Positions 61,400 to 64,000 of a DNA stretch of 64,000 bases are shown one piece after another; within the stretch, counting starts at the first letter, position 1, and each line of letters begins with the position of its first letter. The notes beneath the pieces are model-generated. The model was not told the DNA's origin. It made no database searches and saw nothing but the letters and a program-made list of their open reading frames with translations. Source of the DNA: Falsiroseomonas sp051433165 (GTDB lineage: Bacteria; Pseudomonadota; Alphaproteobacteria; Acetobacterales; Acetobacteraceae); assembly GCF_051433165.1 (NCBI RefSeq), contig NZ_JBHMFS010000023.1, forward strand, positions 1-64,000, written 5' to 3'. A program made the translations under genes and the position numbers.

Positions 61400-61489
61400 C
61401 CTCGAACCTCGAACCTCGAACCTCGAACCTCGAACCTCGAAGCCTCGAAGCCTCGAAGCCTCGAAGCCGCGAAGCCGCGAAGCCGTGAA
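61400..61489 (+). repeat. tandem heptamer-to-octamer repeat array
   Basis: Six copies of CCTCGAA (61400-61441) pass directly into three copies of GCCTCGAA, two of GCCGCGAA and one of GCCGTGAA (61442-61489). The unit thus grows by one base and then mutates stepwise along the array. It lies in non-coding DNA beside IS relics. Slipped-strand replication is the obvious mechanism. Confidence 0.95.
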
Positions 61490-62115
61490 GCGGGGCGCCA
61501 AAGGCGTGCCGGGGCTTGGCTGCACTGCGGCTCGCCGACGCACCATGATCAGGGCACCCGGCTCAATGAATTCTGACGATGTCCGACGGCCCCAGCGGAC
61601 TGCGTGCCAAAGTGTTCGCTCTCGAAGTGCGGATTTCGGGCAAGTGGGGTTCGAACCGAGGCAAGCACCGACCGCCCGGAAACCGGCCTTTGACCTAGAT
61701 TTTTGAGTTCCGTACTAAAACGCCCAAGTCAGGAGGTCCGGAGAGAAATGGCCTTCGGAGAGCGATTTTCGGGCTTCTCCGGGTCCGGCCTGTCAACAGG
61801 TCCGCCCCGAAAACCCCAGGAAATCTGCCACTCAGCGCGGCGGTCAGTCTGGCGGAGAGCACGGCTCGTATGGGAACTGGCGGAGCGAGAGGAACCGGGA
61901 TCGAACGATCTCTGAGCACGGAGGGATGGGACCGTTCACGCAGCCGGTGGCCCATAGCTGCAGCGGTGGGAACCGGATTCCAACCTTCGCTGACTTCCAT
62001 GAGACATGTCTCGCCGGCCGACAGTCTTCTCGTACTGTGACCCAACCCGGGCTGGATCCGCAGGCAGTGTGCTCGACAGCAAGACGGTGAAGGCGCCGTT
62101 CGCCGAGATCCGCGG
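61490..62115. other. intergenic IS-relic zone, no intact gene
   Basis: No supported gene. It contains the second copy of the 53-bp dispersed repeat (61960-62012). A short plus-strand stretch at about 62060-62145 reads VLDSKTVKAPFAEIRGYDSG, reminiscent of IS5-type transposases, with no start or extension. The rest shows nothing I recognise. Confidence 0.45.
61960..62012 (-). repeat. dispersed repeat, copy 2
   Basis: Read on the minus strand this is GAGACATGTCTC followed by CAGCGAAGGTTGGAATCCGG and TTCCCACCGCTGC, the counterpart of 13351-13403 with about seven differences in 53 bp. It lies about 100 bp from an IS256 relic. Confidence 0.6.
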
Positions 62116-62290
62116 TTACGACAGCGGCAAGCTCACGGTGGGATTGTCTCGTACTGCGCAGATGCTTTCCTGGGTTGAGTAGCGGGCACGCTGGGTGGCC
62201 CATTCCTCGGTCTGTTGCTGCAGAATGGCGCCGATCAACCGTGTCATGGCGCCTGCGTTCGGAAGGATTACCGACGCGTACAGTTGGCCG
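62116..62290 (-). pseudogene. C-terminal relic of an IS256-family transposase
   Basis: On the minus strand the frame reads GQLYASVILPNAGAMTRLIG, then AILQQQTEEWATQRARYSTQ and ends NPTVSLPLS before a stop at 62116. This is the end of IS256 (mutator-type) transposases, where LIGA-L-EQ-DEWA-QRARY is conserved. The rest of the transposase is missing upstream. Confidence 0.82.
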
Positions 62291-62386
62291 GCACGCCCTC
62301 ACTGGTCTAGGTGTGGCGGCGGTGTGATGCTCGCGGCGGTTGTAGGCCGTGCGCAGAGGAGAACTGGCGTGTCGAATTCTCCGGGT

Positions 62387-64000
62387 ATGCCCAGCCCGGT
62401 TCCGGGCGACCAGGCGCTGTTGCCCGTGTCCGTCGGCAAGCGAGAGCCGATGCGCTTCGGCCTGCATCTTCTCCGCCTCGTCTTGGCCCTTGCGCTGCCC
62501 CTGGCCCTCCTGGCCGGGAGCCTCGCGGTCTGGAGCGCAGAGGGCGAACGCGCGCGAGCGCTGGAAGCCGTCGAGGCGACGGCGCACGTCATGCAGCTTG
62601 CAGTCGACCGCGAGCTCGGCATGACGGTCGCGGTAATGGAAACCCTGGCAACACAGCCCTCTGTGACGGCGGCTCTGCTCGGTGGAGTGGGCAGCGATGC
62701 CGCCGCGGCTTTCCGCGCGGAGGCGGCCGCGGTCGTCACACGACGACCCGCGGCAATGTACAACGTCACTCTCATCGCTCCAGGCGAGCCGCCGGCGCAG
62801 CTTGTCAACACGCTCGTGCTGCCAGCTCAGCAACCGCCGACGCTCGGCGGGGTGCGATACCCGCCGCGCCCGATCGGCGCCCCGCCGCAGCCCGGGAGTG
62901 CGGTCCGCGAGGTCTTGGCGAGCAGCCAGATGGTCATCAGCGACCTTTTCCGCGGTTCGATCTCGGGCTGGACCATCGTCGTGGCAGTGCCGATCCTCCA
63001 AGAGGGCCAGGCGATCGGCGTGATCAGCGCCGGGCTGCGGCCAGCCCATCTCGGGGAGGTGCTGCGGAAGCATCTGCCGGCGGGAGGGGGGGTCGCCTCG
63101 CTGATCGATCGAGGCGGCGTCGTCGTCGCCCGCACCGTCGCCGAGGAGCAATTTGTAGGGACGCCCACGACCGAGGCGGCCATTGCGTTCCTGCGCGAAC
63201 CGGGCGCCGAGGCGCGCTTGGTGCGAACCCCTTCGCTAGAGGGCGTGCCCCACTACGCTGCCCTCCGGCGCCTCGAGGCGGCGCCTCTTGTCTTGGGCTA
63301 CGGACCGCCGCAGGCGGTGGTGGACGCGCCGGTCCGACGCACCCTTGCCATCGCTGGCGGTGGCGGTGCGCTCGTTCTGGCGCTGGCTGGCGCGCTGGCC
63401 CTTTGGCTCGGCCGGCGCCTCGGGCAGGAGATCGCGGTCCTTGGCGCCGACGCGTTTTCCCTCGCGCACGGCGAAGCGCCACCGCCACGTAGGCCTTCGT
63501 CCGTAAGCGAGGTCCAGGCAGCACGCAGCTCGCTTCTGCACGCCACAGCGGCGCTCGCGCAAGGCGAGGAGCGGTTGCGCGACCTGCTCGCGACCCTCGA
63601 CCTCGGCGCTTCCATCGCGCGCGACCCGGACGGCACCATCCGCTTCTGGTCCAAGGGCTGCGAGCGACTGTACGGCTGGACGGCGGAGGAGGCAGTCGGC
63701 CGGGTTGTGCACGACCTGCTCCGCACCGTCTTTCCCGTGCCGCGCACCGAGATCGAGGCGAGCTTGGCTCGCGAAGGCGAATGGATTGGCGACCTGCGCC
63801 ACCGCAGTCGGGACGGGCGCGAGGTGCTGGCTGCCGCGCGGATGGTGCTGCGCCAGGCGGCTGGCGGGCGTGCGGCCGCCGTCCTGGAAACCTTCACGGA
63901 CGTCACGGCCCAGCGCCGGGCCGAGGTGGCGCTTGCACAGAGCGAGGCGCGTTTCGCCCGCGCGGTCGACGCTGCCCGGATCGGCACCTGGGAGTGGGAC
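62387..64000 (+). CDS. membrane PAS sensor protein, 3' end outside the window
   Basis: The frame is open from ATG 62387 to the window end (about 538 codons), so it is a real partial gene. A membrane helix (about 25-50, LLRLVLALALPLALLAGSLA) is followed by a periplasmic sensing domain of roughly 240 residues, Cache-like, with TVVMET-like helices and FRGSISGWTIVVAVPILQEG and GVISAGLRPAHLGEVL. A second helix (about 315-340, LAIAGGGGALVLALAGALAL), a coiled linker and a PAS domain (about 395-520, DLGASIARDPDGTIRFWSKG, ETFTDVTAQRR) come next. A second PAS begins with ARFARAVDAARIGTWEWD. The C-terminus, probably a histidine kinase or diguanylate cyclase, is not visible. GAGGAGAAC lies about 30 bp upstream; the exact start is uncertain. 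Confidence 0.85.
   Translation, partial: MPSPVPGDQALLPVSVGKREPMRFGLHLLRLVLALALPLALLAGSLAVWSAEGERARALEAVEATAHVMQLAVDRELGMTVAVMETLATQPSVTAALLGGVGSDAAAAFRAEAAAVVTRRPAAMYNVTLIAPGEPPAQLVNTLVLPAQQPPTLGGVRYPPRPIGAPPQPGSAVREVLASSQMVISDLFRGSISGWTIVVAVPILQEGQAIGVISAGLRPAHLGEVLRKHLPAGGGVASLIDRGGVVVARTVAEEQFVGTPTTEAAIAFLREPGAEARLVRTPSLEGVPHYAALRRLEAAPLVLGYGPPQAVVDAPVRRTLAIAGGGGALVLALAGALALWLGRRLGQEIAVLGADAFSLAHGEAPPPRRPSSVSEVQAARSSLLHATAALAQGEERLRDLLATLDLGASIARDPDGTIRFWSKGCERLYGWTAEEAVGRVVHDLLRTVFPVPRTEIEASLAREGEWIGDLRHRSRDGREVLAAARMVLRQAAGGRAAAVLETFTDVTAQRRAEVALAQSEARFARAVDAARIGTWEWD

Noticed and set aside
61400..61489. CRISPR-like array
   Set aside because: Units are directly adjacent 7-8-mers without spacers; it is a simple tandem repeat, not a CRISPR array.
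61640..61690. possible tRNA fragment (GGTTCGAACC)
   Set aside because: A T-arm-like word is present, but no acceptor or anticodon stem can be drawn around it.
61844..63151. 435-codon minus-strand frame across IS relics and the sensor gene
   Set aside because: It crosses the IS256 relic in a different frame and is antisense to the sensor gene, whose translation shows membrane helices and PAS motifs.

Overview
The window is GC-rich DNA from a Gram-negative bacterium. Gene content suggests an alphaproteobacterium, most likely of the Acetobacteraceae (Roseomonas-like): tripartite-tricarboxylate (Bug/TctC) receptors, a complete Tad pilus locus of alphaproteobacterial type, a persulfide dioxygenase-rhodanese fusion next to YeeE/YedE proteins, and IS5, IS21, IS66, IS110, IS256, IS1182 and IS3 material. 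The taxon is an inference from gene content only; no ribosomal or marker gene is present.

Layout. 0-13 kb: tRNA-Gly(GCC), a possible phage-like remnant, a large PAS histidine kinase, a P1B-4 type metal-exporting ATPase (SPC and HEGS motifs), a cupin protein, then a sulfur module: persulfide dioxygenase/rhodanese fusion, two YeeE/YedE membrane proteins and a DUF202 protein in one tight operon, followed by a convergent SoxB/5'-nucleotidase-like phosphoesterase, a DUF2243 membrane protein and a secreted four-EF-hand protein. 13.4-16 kb: a complete IS21-family element whose right end interrupts an IS3-type orfA. 16-30 kb: an orphan protein with a J-like domain lacking HPD, then the Tad (Flp) pilus locus as two divergent operons: tadC-tadB-tadA-tadZ-cpaB-cpaA-flp-flp leftward, and tadG-tadE-tadE/F-cpaC-cpaD-tadD plus an M15-type peptidase rightward.

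30-41 kb is mobile DNA. A mosaic of three broken IS types is followed by an integrase (P4 type), an unknown gene, an AlpA-like regulator and a primase/helicase. This looks like a small integrative element without visible structural genes. An intact IS66 element with a perfect 8-bp target duplication sits just after the primase. An AT-rich stretch with nested inverted repeats and a near-consensus ribosome binding site follows it.

41-62 kb is a metabolic region cut up by transposons. One operon encodes an RraA-like protein, a periplasmic-binding-type protein that has no signal peptide, a sulfurtransferase, a PatB/MalY-like PLP lyase and a TctC receptor, flanked by GST and VOC genes. After truncated IS110, intact IS5 and broken IS21 material comes a second group: a peptide/nickel-type binding protein, a TauD-like dioxygenase, two SDR dehydrogenases, two polysaccharide-deacetylase-fold proteins, an amidase and an isopenicillin-N-synthase-like oxygenase. 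Together these suggest uptake and stepwise breakdown of small amide, sulfur or carboxylate compounds, but the substrate cannot be read from sequence. No transporter permease is present.

The last 3 kb hold a heptamer/octamer tandem repeat array, a second copy of a roughly 53-bp dispersed repeat, an IS256 relic, and the 5' part of a membrane PAS sensor gene that runs off the end of the window.
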